A model generated the notes under the pieces. It ran no database searches. It was not told the DNA's origin and saw only the letters and a program-made list of their open reading frames with translations. A stretch of DNA of 64,000 bases from Bin90 sp965214635 (GTDB taxonomy: Bacteria; Chloroflexota; Dehalococcoidia; Lucifugimonadales; JADFKI01). This document shows, in pieces, positions 52,701 through 61,424 of this stretch (its first letter is position 1; each line of letters begins with the position of its first letter). The stretch covers positions 1,302,001 through 1,366,000 of the forward strand of contig OZ243964.1 in the NCBI GenBank assembly GCA_965214635.1. The letters are read 5' to 3'. The position numbers were made by a program, and so were the translations under genes.

Positions 52701-54248
52701 ATGGACGAAACAGCAATGACCGCCGGCGTTGTGGCGCTGGTGGGGGCGGGGCCGGGCGATCCGGAGCTTATCAGCGTCAAGGCGCTGCGGCTGCTAGCCG
52801 ACGCCGACGCCGTGGTGTACGACCGTCTCGTGGACGAACGGCTGCTGCGACATGCCCGCGCGGATGCTGAACTCATAGATGTGGGCAAGATGCCCGGCAG
52901 CACGCGCAACCGACAAGAGGACATCAACCGCCTGCTGATAGACCTCGCCCGCGCTGGCAAGCAGGTTGTGCGGCTCAAGGGCGGAGACCCGTTCGTGTTC
53001 GGGCGCGGCGGTGAGGAAGCCGAAGCACTGGCATCCGAAGGGCTGGGATTCGAGGTAGTCCCGGGCGTTACATCGGCGATTGCGGCACCTGCGTACGCCG
53101 GCATCCCCCTCACACATCGCAGGGCAGCGTCATCGTTCAGCGTGATTACGGGCAGCGAAGACCCGTCCAAGCCTGAAACCGCTGTGCGCTGGGATGCGCT
53201 GGCGCAGAGCGAAGGCACGCTGGTTGTGCTGATGGGACAGGCGAACCTGCGCGCCATCGTGGACAGGCTGATGCTCGAAGGGCGCGCACCTGACACGCCC
53301 GCCGCCATTGTGCAGTGGGGCACGGAGCCGTATCAGCGCACAGTCAGCGGCAGGCTCGACAACATCGCTGACATCGCATCGAACAGCGGCATATCCGCCC
53401 CCGCCGTAACCGTGATAGGCGAGGTGGCGGCGATGAGAGAGCGCATTCGCTGGTTCGACAACCGACCGCTGTTCGGCAAGCGAATACTGGTAACGCGCAC
53501 GAGGGCGCAGGCGAGCGTCTTGTGCGATATGCTGGCGCAGCGCGGTGCTCAACCCGTCGAACTGCCCACTATACAAATCCAGCCTATGGACGATTACACC
53601 GAGCTGGACAGGGAACTCAGCGCCATCCGAGGCTATGACTGGCTCATACTGACGAGCGCCAACGCCGTGGATGTGGTGTTCGAACGGCTGTCGGCGCTCG
53701 GGGCAGACGCCCGCACATTGCATGGCGTATCCGTCGGCGCAATTGGGCCTGCCACGGCTGCGCGCCTGCGACGCTACGGCATCAGCGCCGACTTTCTGCC
53801 GCAGGCGTTTGTGGCAGAGGCAGTGGTTGAGGGAATGCAGGCGTATAACCTGCGTGGCAAGCGGGTGCTGCTGCCGCGCGCTGACATCGCCCGCAGCGCC
53901 TTGGATGAGGGCTTGGCGGCACAGGGCGCATCGGTCAAGTGCATCGCCGCATATCGCACAATCACACCGCCCGATGCCGCAGCGCGCGCCCGCTCCATCC
54001 TCGCAGAGGGCATAGACATCGCCACATTCACAAGCTCCTCCACCGTCCGCAACCTGATTTCGCTGCTCAACGATGCGGATTTCGGGGATAGCGCAGCGCC
54101 TGCTCTGCTCAAAAATGTTACGATAGCGTGCATAGGCCCCATCACAGCGCAGACCGCCGCCGAACTCGGTATCGCTCCGCACATCGTGGCGTCCGAATAC
54201 ACCGTGGCTGCGCTTGTGGATGCTGTGGAAGCCTATTTTTCGCGCTAG
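52701..54248 (+). CDS. cobA-hemD: Fused uroporphyrinogen-III C-methyltransferase / uroporphyrinogen-III synthase
   Basis: The first domain (about residues 10-250) is SUMT: VALVGAGPGDPELISVKALRLL, VYDRLVDERLL, VVRLKGGDPFVFGRGGEEAEAL and VVPGVTSAIAAPAYAGIPLTHR. It makes precorrin-2 by two SAM methylations. The second (about 260-515) is HemD: GKRILVTRTRAQASVLCDML, YDWLILTSANAVDVVFERL and a late TFTSSSTVRNLI with IGPITAQTAAELG. The fusion channels hydroxymethylbilane from HemC through uroporphyrinogen III to the sirohaem branch. It sits between hemC and hemB in the operon. Confidence 0.94.
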   Translation: MDETAMTAGVVALVGAGPGDPELISVKALRLLADADAVVYDRLVDERLLRHARADAELIDVGKMPGSTRNRQEDINRLLIDLARAGKQVVRLKGGDPFVFGRGGEEAEALASEGLGFEVVPGVTSAIAAPAYAGIPLTHRRAASSFSVITGSEDPSKPETAVRWDALAQSEGTLVVLMGQANLRAIVDRLMLEGRAPDTPAAIVQWGTEPYQRTVSGRLDNIADIASNSGISAPAVTVIGEVAAMRERIRWFDNRPLFGKRILVTRTRAQASVLCDMLAQRGAQPVELPTIQIQPMDDYTELDRELSAIRGYDWLILTSANAVDVVFERLSALGADARTLHGVSVGAIGPATAARLRRYGISADFLPQAFVAEAVVEGMQAYNLRGKRVLLPRADIARSALDEGLAAQGASVKCIAAYRTITPPDAAARARSILAEGIDIATFTSSSTVRNLISLLNDADFGDSAAPALLKNVTIACIGPITAQTAAELGIAPHIVASEYTVAALVDAVEAYFSR

Positions 54249-54308
54249 AACATGACGGCGTATACATCGCAATACCCGAGCAGACCCCGATTAGGAGAGA
54301 GCAGCCTT

Positions 54309-55283
54309 ATGAGCAGATTTCCGCAGATGCGCCTCCGCAGAATGAGGGAAGCCGCCGCGCTGAGAAGCCTCGCGCAAGAGACCCGCATCTCTGTGAGCGA
54401 CTTCATATATCCTATCTTCGTTACGCACGGGCGCAATGTCCAAAACCCCATCGACCCGATGCCGGGAATGTACCAACTCTCGCTGGACAACCTCATATCG
54501 GAAGTGGGCGAAGTGGACGCACTGGGCATCGGCGCTGTGCTGCTGTTCGGATTGCCGGCGCACAAGGACGCTGAGGGCACGGAAGCATATCACCCCAACG
54601 GGATTGTGCAGGAAGCCATCCGCACCATCAAGCAGACAGCGCCTGATATGCTGGTTATTGCAGATGTGTGTCTAGACGAATTCACAGACCACGGGCATTG
54701 CGGGATAATCCGCAACGGGACGGTGGACAACGACGCCACGCTGGAACTGCTGGCGCGAATGGCGGTGTGCCAAGCTGAGGCGGGCGTGGACATGGTGGCT
54801 CCGTCGGCGATGATGGATGGGCAGGTGGCTGCGATACGCAGCGCATTGGACAGCGCCGACTTCGAGCATCTGCCGATTATGGCGTACTCGGCGAAGTATG
54901 CGTCTTCGTTCTACGGGCCGTTTCGGGTGGCAGCGGATTCAGCCCCGCAGTTTGGCGACAGGCGCGGCTATCAGATGGACATCGCCAACTCGCGCGAGGC
55001 GATGCGCGAAATCCGCATGGACATAGACGAGGGCGCAGACATCATCATGGTCAAGCCGGCGCTGTCGTACTTGGATGTGATAGCGGCTGCGCGCAAAGAG
55101 TTTGGCTATCCTATGGCGGCGTACAATGTCAGCGGAGAGTACTCCATGGTCAAGGCGGCGGCGGAGAACGAGTGGATAGACGGCCAGCGCATCACGCTCG
55201 AGATACTCACATCCATCAAGCGCGCCGGCGCAGACATGATAATCAGCTACCACGCCAAAGAAGCCGCACGCTGGCTCGCATGA
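54309..55283 (+). CDS. hemB: Porphobilinogen synthase (delta-aminolevulinate dehydratase)
   Basis: HemB condenses two aminolevulinates. ATG 54309 has AGGAGA ten bases upstream and yields 324 residues, the standard length; ATG 54252 would add 19. Schiff-base lysines occur in PIMAYSAKYASSFYGPFR and ADIIMVKPALSYLDV. The metal loop reads DVCLDEFTDHGHCGI: two of the three zinc cysteines of the E. coli type are kept, and the middle one is Asp as in the magnesium type. It is the last gene of the tetrapyrrole operon. HemA/GtrA are not in the window. Confidence 0.95.
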   Translation: MSRFPQMRLRRMREAAALRSLAQETRISVSDFIYPIFVTHGRNVQNPIDPMPGMYQLSLDNLISEVGEVDALGIGAVLLFGLPAHKDAEGTEAYHPNGIVQEAIRTIKQTAPDMLVIADVCLDEFTDHGHCGIIRNGTVDNDATLELLARMAVCQAEAGVDMVAPSAMMDGQVAAIRSALDSADFEHLPIMAYSAKYASSFYGPFRVAADSAPQFGDRRGYQMDIANSREAMREIRMDIDEGADIIMVKPALSYLDVIAAARKEFGYPMAAYNVSGEYSMVKAAAENEWIDGQRITLEILTSIKRAGADMIISYHAKEAARWLA

Positions 55284-55375
55284 CGCATCAATTGGGGATT
55301 AGGAGTTGAGGGTCGGCGCTCGGTGGCGGCGTCTCATTCCTAAACGCCCAAGCAGCGGCTGAGAACCGTCGGCTG

Positions 55376-55858
55376 TCAGCGTCTCAAAAACCCCCATCGC
55401 AGGGGCGGCCATATGCGGCATACCGCCCTGCCTGTTATCTGCTCGCGCCGCAGGGGGCCATATGCGCGGCTGTCCGTGCTATGGGCGCGGTTGTCGCCCA
55501 TGACGAAGTACTCGCCGTCGCCCAGCGCCCAGGATGCGGCGTCCGAGCCGATGTGTGCGGGCAAGCCGCGCAGGTATCGTTCGCGCAGCCGTTCGCCGTC
55601 TATGAGAAGCATGCCGTCGCGCAGGTCAATGCGCTCTCCCGGCAGCGCCACGATGCGCTTCATCGCCTCGTGCTCGGCTTGCTCCGTCTGCTCGCCCCGA
55701 TGATTCACTACGACCACATCGCCCCGCGACGGCACACGCTTGGATGTGGCTGCAGTCCGCACTAGCACAAGGTCGCCCGACCTCAGCGTCGGCAGCATGC
55801 TCTCGCCCCGCACGCCGTAGAGCAGAAATCTGGGGTGTCGTTCGGTTTCGATGCTCAT
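55376..55858 (-). CDS. Signal peptidase I family (S26) protein without N-terminal anchor
   Basis: This S26 serine-lysine protease has about 160 residues. The catalytic Ser is in VRGESMLPTLRSGDLVLV near residue 20 and the general-base Lys in AMKRIVALPGERI near 67. The box E motif GDNRAHSTDSRAYGP is near 123, followed by RAVCRIWPPLRWG. No hydrophobic membrane anchor precedes the Ser box, which LepB normally has. It may be a maturation protease (as for nickel superoxide dismutase) or be held to the membrane peripherally. ATG 55858 is preferred to TTG 55879. It converges on hemB. Confidence 0.85.
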   Translation of the reverse strand: MSIETERHPRFLLYGVRGESMLPTLRSGDLVLVRTAATSKRVPSRGDVVVVNHRGEQTEQAEHEAMKRIVALPGERIDLRDGMLLIDGERLRERYLRGLPAHIGSDAASWALGDGEYFVMGDNRAHSTDSRAYGPLRREQITGRAVCRIWPPLRWGFLRR

Positions 55859-55943
55859 TTTAGGAACTAGAAATCGCAATCTGTCGGGCTAGACAAGGCT
55901 AGCTCGCTGACAATACTGAGCCACAAAGGTGTAGGGTATTCTA

Positions 55944-56324
55944 TCAGCTATGCGCTTTTGGTGGTGCACCTTCCAGAAACTGCGTCCGAACGAACGGGTC
56001 TTTGGCAGGAAACATCCCGATAATCACGGCAGGGCTGTCCCCAATCGCCGTGAACCCGTGCGGCACATTCGGGGGCACGACGATGGTGTGGTCTGCGCCC
56101 ACTTCATGGGTCTCATCTCCGTAGCGGACGCTCAGTGTGCCGCTCAGCACGACTATCAGCTCATCGTCTTCGTGCGTGTGCAGCGGCGCTCCCGTACCGA
56201 CCCCAACTTCGCTGATAGATGCGTCCGTCGATGTTGTGCCGTCCCCATCCTGCGTGATTAGCCACTTGCGGTAGTTTGGTCTCCAAGGGACTTCCGGGGC
56301 GTTGTTGTGATTGACGATTGGCAT
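55944..56324 (-). CDS. Small cupin-domain protein
   Basis: This is a single-domain beta-barrel cupin of 126 residues from ATG 56324, which stands six bases after AGGAG; ATG 56330 abuts that site. The two cupin motifs are clear: GAPLHTHEDDELIVVLSGTLSVR (first metal-binding His/His/Glu) and VVPPNVPHGFTAIGDSP (second His). The metal site is intact, so an enzymatic role is possible, but many such proteins only bind ligands. Its start lies 17 bases before the stop of the leftward PfkB kinase, so the two form an operon. The substrate is unknown. Confidence 0.85.
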   Translation of the reverse strand: MPIVNHNNAPEVPWRPNYRKWLITQDGDGTTSTDASISEVGVGTGAPLHTHEDDELIVVLSGTLSVRYGDETHEVGADHTIVVPPNVPHGFTAIGDSPAVIIGMFPAKDPFVRTQFLEGAPPKAHS

Positions 56325-56340
56325 GTTCATCTCCTGTGCG

Positions 56341-57333
56341 TTAGATGCTGGGAAGGCGGTGAACACTCAGATTCGCCGCAAGTTCATCGCTGGTTGGCGG
56401 GTCGGCGCCGGTGCGAGTGCATGTGAGTGCCGCAGCGCGATTGGCGTAAGCAAGCGCATGGGCGAGTGTGTCGGCGCTCAGGGTGCGTATGGATTGGGTT
56501 TGGAGCGCTCCCATGCGGTCGAGATATGCCAGCAGCGCCGACATAAACGCATCGCCCGCGCCCACGGTGTCGGCGACGCTGACCGCTTCGCCTGATATGC
56601 GAACCGCGGCCCCGTCTGCAAACGCCATTGCGCCGTCTGCACCGAGCGTAATCACGACTAACAGCGGCTTCTTGCCCTCCGTTTCTGCTGTTTCCGCTGC
56701 GCCAATGCCGCCCAGCCAGCGCAGCGCCACATCCTGTGGGCTATACCCCGGATACAACCAAGCCAAGTCTTCTGCGCTCGCCTTGACTATATGCGTGAAG
56801 GGTAGCAGCGTCTCTATGCGGCGGGCGTATGCCTCGCGCTGCGGGAAGAGCATCGGGCGCACATTCGGGTCCATCGTGATGAGCCGTCGTGTGTGTTCGC
56901 GGCGTATCAGCGTCTCGTAGGTTTGGGCGCTGCTGCCTAATACGAGCGAGCACGAGCCGAAATGCAGTGCCGCATCGTCGGGTAAGGTGTCGGGCAGGTC
57001 TTCGGGGCGCATGCTTTGGTCTGCCGTGTTTGCGCCGTAGAATGCGAAGTCATGTGTTCCGTCGGTGTTGGGGACGACGAATGCGAGCGCCGTGGGTTCG
57101 CTGCCGCGCACCGCCCATTGCAGACGAACGCCCTCGTCCGCAATCTTGTCGTACAGGGCGTCTCCGAATGCGTCGCGGGACAGCTTGCCCACGAACGCCG
57201 TGCAGACGCCGAGCCGCGCCAGCCCAATGGCGACATTGCAGGGTGAGCCACCGAACCGCTGCACGAACGCAGGTGCTCCGTCAACGGTTGTTGGCGTGAA
57301 GTCGATTAGTGCCTCTCCGCATACTACAATCAC
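56341..57333 (-). CDS. PfkB-family carbohydrate kinase
   Basis: This ribokinase-fold sugar kinase has 330 residues. The N-terminal VCGEALIDFTP and the substrate-binding RFGGSPCNVAIGLARLGV are fructokinase-like, TMDPNVRPMLFPQREAY is typical of the same group, and the ATP/anion-hole motif DTVGAGDAFMSALLAYL carries the catalytic Asp. It is upstream of the cupin gene in the same leftward unit, which suggests the cupin may act on a related sugar. A fructokinase assignment is likely but not certain. Confidence 0.9.
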   Translation of the reverse strand: MIVVCGEALIDFTPTTVDGAPAFVQRFGGSPCNVAIGLARLGVCTAFVGKLSRDAFGDALYDKIADEGVRLQWAVRGSEPTALAFVVPNTDGTHDFAFYGANTADQSMRPEDLPDTLPDDAALHFGSCSLVLGSSAQTYETLIRREHTRRLITMDPNVRPMLFPQREAYARRIETLLPFTHIVKASAEDLAWLYPGYSPQDVALRWLGGIGAAETAETEGKKPLLVVITLGADGAMAFADGAAVRISGEAVSVADTVGAGDAFMSALLAYLDRMGALQTQSIRTLSADTLAHALAYANRAAALTCTRTGADPPTSDELAANLSVHRLPSI

Positions 57334-57377
57334 GGCGCATACCGCCTTTCGGCGTGGGCATTAGGCGGACGGGGCGT

Positions 57378-58271
57378 TTATATCTGCCGCAAGCGCGGGT
57401 CGAAGTAGTCGCGCAGCCAGTCGCCCAGGAAGTTGAGCGACACCACGATGAGCGCGATAGCAACGCCCGGAATGACCGCGATCCACCATGCGGAGTCGAT
57501 GTAGTTTCTGCCGAACGCTACCATGCTACCCCACGCTGGCCTAGGCGGTGGTATGCCGACGCCCAGGAAACTGAGTGTGGCTTCGGTCAGAATAATCTGG
57601 CCTGTGCCCAGCGTGGCGACGACGATGAGCGTGTTGGTTACGCCCGGGAGCAGGTGCAGAAATATGATGCGCCGGGATGATGCGCCTGCAACCCTAGCAA
57701 GCGCCACATAGTCCATCTCCTTGAGCTGGAGCACCTCGCCCCTGATTTGGCGCGCAGTGGTTCCCCAAGAGAACAGCGCGATGATAATCAGAAGTGTGGT
57801 GAAGCTTGCACCGAACACGCCTACCACCACAAGCGCCGCTAGAATGAAGGGAAGGGCGTTCTGCAAGTCAACGAGGCGCATTAACATCTCGTCGATGTGC
57901 CCCCCGAAATAGCCCGATATTGCGCCTATGACAGCGCCCAGCGCCACGCTGAGCAGCATCGTTACGGCAGCGAAACTTATGGAAACCCGCGCGCCGTGAA
58001 TTATGCGGCTGAATATGTCCCGCCCTTGGTTGTCCGTCCCGAAGAGGTGCTCGGTTGTTCCGCCGAAACCTAGCGGCGGTTTGCTGCGCGCCCTCAAGTC
58101 ACCCTTAACCGGATCGTATGGCGAAATGACAGGCGCTGCAATGGCCGCAAACACAAGCACGAACAGTATCAGCGCAGGGATATACGGCCATCTGCGAAAT
58201 TTCGTATAAGCCCTCGATATGAGCGAGGGCTTAACATCTTGCAGCAGTAGTTCACCGCGGTCGAGTTGCAT
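57378..58271 (-). CDS. Peptide-type ABC transporter permease, DppC-like
   Basis: This is the second permease of the right-hand peptide-type importer, 297 residues. The first helix is PALILFVLVFAAIAAPVISPYDP, followed by the hallmark HLFGTDNQGRDIFSRIIHGAR, the central five helices and an EAA loop at EMDYVALARVAGASSRRIIF near residue 185. FLGVGIPPPRPAWGSMV and the late LNFLGDWLRDYFDPRLRQ complete the family pattern. It lies 21 bp after its DppB partner. No ATPase gene is adjacent here either, so both importers may share ATPases encoded elsewhere. Confidence 0.94.
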   Translation of the reverse strand: MQLDRGELLLQDVKPSLISRAYTKFRRWPYIPALILFVLVFAAIAAPVISPYDPVKGDLRARSKPPLGFGGTTEHLFGTDNQGRDIFSRIIHGARVSISFAAVTMLLSVALGAVIGAISGYFGGHIDEMLMRLVDLQNALPFILAALVVVGVFGASFTTLLIIIALFSWGTTARQIRGEVLQLKEMDYVALARVAGASSRRIIFLHLLPGVTNTLIVVATLGTGQIILTEATLSFLGVGIPPPRPAWGSMVAFGRNYIDSAWWIAVIPGVAIALIVVSLNFLGDWLRDYFDPRLRQI

Positions 58272-58292
58272 AATCGGTCTATGTGTATCGGT

Positions 58293-59228
58293 CTATGTGT
58301 ATCTTATGCGTGGGTCAACAAGCGCGTAAATCATATCAAGAATGAATGCGAAAACCACATACATTGCGGCGAAGAACAGCACCGAGCCTTGCAGAACGGG
58401 GAAATCGTTGGCATACACCGCTTGCAGGGCGAGCCGTCCGAGGCCGGGCAGTGCGTAGATGGTCTCCGTGAGCACGGTGCCGGTGGCGAAGCCGGCAAGC
58501 AGCAGCCCGCCGTATGTCAGCGGCGCTATCAGGGCGTTGCGGAAGGCGTGTTTCCACACGAGTGTGAACTTGTCCACGCCTTTGGCTCTTGCGAGCTTCA
58601 CAAACTCCGAGTCCATCACATCTAGCATTGCGGAGCGCGTCAGGCGCAAGAACCCCGCAGAGCCGAACCAGCCCAAGATGACGCTAGGCATAATGTAGTG
58701 GGAGAAGCCGCCCTGTCCCGCCGCAGGGAGCAGCTCAAGCCTAACCGAAAAGATGAGGATGAGGACGATTGCCAGCCAAAATGCGGGCACAGACTGCCCT
58801 AGCACCGCCATCGTTCTGCCCATGTAGTCCCAGAAGCTGCTCCTGTACACGCCAGACAGCACGCCCAAGGGGATGCCGAGCAGCACGGCGAACACGAACC
58901 CGCCGCCTGTGAGTTTAAGCGTAAGGGGCAGCCTGTCGGTTACGGCTGTCCACACGGGGATGCCGGTGTCGATGGACTCGCCCCAGTCGCCAAGCAGAAC
59001 ATCTCGAAGCCAGTAAAGGTACTGCAATGGCAGCGGCTTGTCCAGCCCCAGCTTTCTTCCCCAAGCCTCCCATACCTCTGGACCGACATGCGAGAAGGCG
59101 TTCAAATACAGGAGGCGCGGGTCTCCCGACATTCGCGACAGGGCGAACACGATAATCGTAGCGAGGATAATCGTAACTAGTGAATAAGCGACTCTTCGCA
59201 GCAGAAATCGCGCCATAGCCTCTCGCAT
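58293..59228 (-). CDS. Peptide-type ABC transporter permease, DppB-like
   Basis: This permease has 311 residues with six membrane segments. It has VAYSLVTIILATIIVFALSRMSGDPR at the N-terminus, YLYWLRDVLLGDWGESIDTGIPV in the periplasmic region, and an EAA loop MDSEFVKLARAKGVDKFTLV near residue 215. It ends in the usual VDPRIRYT. ATG 59216 is an alternative start four codons in. It is separated from the binding-protein gene by a 122-bp spacer holding an unusual pair of interlocked stem-loops. Confidence 0.93.
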   Translation of the reverse strand: MREAMARFLLRRVAYSLVTIILATIIVFALSRMSGDPRLLYLNAFSHVGPEVWEAWGRKLGLDKPLPLQYLYWLRDVLLGDWGESIDTGIPVWTAVTDRLPLTLKLTGGGFVFAVLLGIPLGVLSGVYRSSFWDYMGRTMAVLGQSVPAFWLAIVLILIFSVRLELLPAAGQGGFSHYIMPSVILGWFGSAGFLRLTRSAMLDVMDSEFVKLARAKGVDKFTLVWKHAFRNALIAPLTYGGLLLAGFATGTVLTETIYALPGLGRLALQAVYANDFPVLQGSVLFFAAMYVVFAFILDMIYALVDPRIRYT

Positions 59229-59294
59229 TCACAGCGGGTTCAGGTGGTCGGTCTCAATAGTATCCCCCGACAGGATGGGGGGAGCAGGTGTGTG

Positions 59295-59340
59295 GTTTCG
59301 CGATTGGGGGATGGGCGCTATCGCGAAACAGCGCCCATCC
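59295..59340 (-). other. Interlocked stem-loop pair between binding-protein and permease genes
   Basis: Stem A pairs 59295-59304 with 59320-59329 (10 bp); stem B pairs 59309-59319 with 59330-59340 (11 bp). In the transcript, hairpin B comes first and its entire 10-base loop is complementary to bases four positions further on. The two stems are nested in pseudoknot order but leave almost no connecting bases, so they are probably alternatives. It lies 11 bp after the binding-protein stop. Confidence 0.7.
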
Positions 59341-59350
59341 GGTAAGTGGG

Positions 59351-61180
59351 TTACTGCTTGATGGTTATGGTCTCTAGGTTGTTGAACAGGCCGGTTATTT
59401 CCATCTGCCAGCCTTCCACGAAGTTAGGGTTCACCCAGACGGGGTTGTCGGCGTGGACGACGCCTGTGGAGAGCATCCAGTGATACAGGAACTCGCCCTC
59501 TTCGAGGTTTGCTTCAACGCGCGCTGTTCTGTCGAGTGGATTCGCTTCAACTTTGTTCACGCCTTCCATGACCTCTATGACCTCGAAGCCGGGGTTCCAG
59601 TCGCCTTCACCGATGGTGGAGCCTTCGCGAGCGGCTAGGCGCGGCTGGTCCATCAGCAGTAGCGGGCCGCCGCAGCCGGGCCAAGCGCAGCACGATGTCA
59701 GCCCGTTCCACTCGCGGTCAACGAGGCGCGGTCTGAACGCCTGATAAGCGGTGCTGTCAACTGTTACATCCAGCCCCAAGTTAATCCACATCGTGGCTAC
59801 TGCGTCGAACACCTCGAAGTTCACATTCGGAAGCTGCTGCACATAGATTTGGAACGCGGGGAAGGATTCCACCGGGTTGCCGCTCTGTTCCAGCATCGCT
59901 ACCGCGCCGTCCGGGTCATATGGGATTACCCAGTGGTCGGGATGCTCTGGCAGCGAGCTGGAGTAGAAGTTGACATACTCGGGGAAGCCGTTGCCTAGTA
60001 GCACCTCTTCCACGATGAGGTCGCGGTCAATCGCCATCGAGAGGGCGTGGCGCACTAGGCGCGCCGACTCCATGCGCTCCGGGTCTTTGGGGTCGCCAAT
60101 CCATGGGTGATCTTCGTCCGGCTCGAAGCCCGGGCGTGGTGTAACAGCCTGACCGTCCCTGCCCTTGTTGTCGTTGGGCGGGTACTCGAACATCCAGAAA
60201 TTGCCGCTGTAAGTAACAGCCTGCGTTGCGCCGCCCAAATTGTCGCTATTAGGCTCCATCCCTGACTCGAGCAAGTCCGGCAGGAAGCTGAATGGCACCG
60301 GGTCTATGATGTGCACAGCGTCGGTCTTGATGAGCGCAACGCGCGTGGAGTCTTCGGGAATCTCTTTGACGCTGAGCATGTCGAACGATGCGGGCTGATC
60401 CCAGTAGTCTTGGAAAGTGCTGCCAACAAACTCATCGTTGGGCGTCCAGCTTTCCATCTGGAATGGGCCAGTGCCTATGGGGTTCTGGAACGCATGGTCG
60501 CGCCCCATTTCGTTGATGTACTTGCTGCTGTACACGAAGACCAGCCCGATTATGGCGCCCTCGTATTCGGAGGTGAAGCTCTTGAGCGGGAACTCCACTG
60601 TGTGGGAGTCGACGATCACATGAGGCTCTTGGTATTCGTGCAGGTATCCCACATTCCCGAACACAGATTCTTGGTTCTCCACGCCTGCATCGCCGAAGCT
60701 CCACTTGACATCTTCGGCGGTCATCTCACCCCAATCGTGGTGGAACTGGACGCCCTCGCGCAGGTTCACGGTTATCTTGGAGAGGTCGGGAGCGACATCG
60801 TAGGATTCTGCTAGATGCGGGTAGAAAAGCAGGTCTTTTGCCTTGCGCTCGGTGAGGTTCTCCATCAAGCCGATGAGGCCGGGGATGGTGTCGCCGGTGC
60901 CGCCCGATGCTTGGCTTGGCAAGCCCTGAGCGTTGCCTAGCGTTCGCATTGCGACTTTGAGAGTGCCGCCGCCTGAGGGCGCGGCTGCTGGTGGCGAAGT
61001 GGGTGCTGGGGCTGAGGTTGCGGCGGCTGATGCAGGTTGGCTCGCCGGCTGCGCAGGTGCGGTCGTGGGCGCAGCTTGCTCTGGGGTTTGCTCCGGTTCT
61101 GCCGCTCCGCATGCGGCTACAAGCAGTGCCAAAATCGCCATTGCACTCAAGAGCATAAGCATATGTGGGACGCGTTTCAT
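59351..61180 (-). CDS. Peptide-type ABC transporter substrate-binding lipoprotein (SBP family 5)
   Basis: This is the receptor of the right-hand importer, 609 residues. The signal peptide MLMLLSAMAILALLVAAC has lipobox LVAAC (Cys24), followed by about 45 residues of Ala/Pro/Thr linker. The mature part has TVNLREGVQFHHDWGEMTAEDVKWSF and LSMAIDRDLIVEEVLLGNG, the family's core segments, though the N-terminal GGTLKVAMRTLG region is atypical. A late CCAWPGCGG with two adjacent Cys is unusual for this family. GAGGTGA is upstream of the ATG. The ligand is unknown; it differs strongly in sequence from the left-hand receptor. Confidence 0.91.
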   Translation of the reverse strand: MKRVPHMLMLLSAMAILALLVAACGAAEPEQTPEQAAPTTAPAQPASQPASAAATSAPAPTSPPAAAPSGGGTLKVAMRTLGNAQGLPSQASGGTGDTIPGLIGLMENLTERKAKDLLFYPHLAESYDVAPDLSKITVNLREGVQFHHDWGEMTAEDVKWSFGDAGVENQESVFGNVGYLHEYQEPHVIVDSHTVEFPLKSFTSEYEGAIIGLVFVYSSKYINEMGRDHAFQNPIGTGPFQMESWTPNDEFVGSTFQDYWDQPASFDMLSVKEIPEDSTRVALIKTDAVHIIDPVPFSFLPDLLESGMEPNSDNLGGATQAVTYSGNFWMFEYPPNDNKGRDGQAVTPRPGFEPDEDHPWIGDPKDPERMESARLVRHALSMAIDRDLIVEEVLLGNGFPEYVNFYSSSLPEHPDHWVIPYDPDGAVAMLEQSGNPVESFPAFQIYVQQLPNVNFEVFDAVATMWINLGLDVTVDSTAYQAFRPRLVDREWNGLTSCCAWPGCGGPLLLMDQPRLAAREGSTIGEGDWNPGFEVIEVMEGVNKVEANPLDRTARVEANLEEGEFLYHWMLSTGVVHADNPVWVNPNFVEGWQMEITGLFNNLETITIKQ

Positions 61181-61266
61181 CCATTCACCTCTCTTTTTAA
61201 TGCCGTCTCAGCTAGCCTGTAGTCGAATATTCACATAAATATCGTCTATTTCTAGTACTAGGCGCT

Positions 61267-61295
61267 ATTAAATCATTAGTTTGTACGATAGTCAA
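61267..61295 (-). promoter_or_regulatory. Sigma-70-type promoter of the second peptide ABC operon
   Basis: Read leftward, TTGACT (61295-61290) and TTTAAT (61272-61267) are separated by exactly 17 bp in an AT-rich stretch. The start would be near 61260, with an 80-nt leader to the binding-protein ATG. Confidence 0.62.
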
Positions 61296-61424
61296 TATTG
61301 AGATTGTTAATTTTTATGAACAGACAGCGAGCAGTTACCGTCCGTCCGGATGGCGGTGGGGGATAAGCCTTTGGCTTTTGCGATGTCGGCGCGTTTGGAC
61401 AGAGCGCAGGCTCGTTTAGTGCGC

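Noticed and set aside
53130..54272. 380-codon open frame antisense to cobA-hemD
   Set aside because: It lies wholly opposite two clear enzyme domains and has no recognisable motif.
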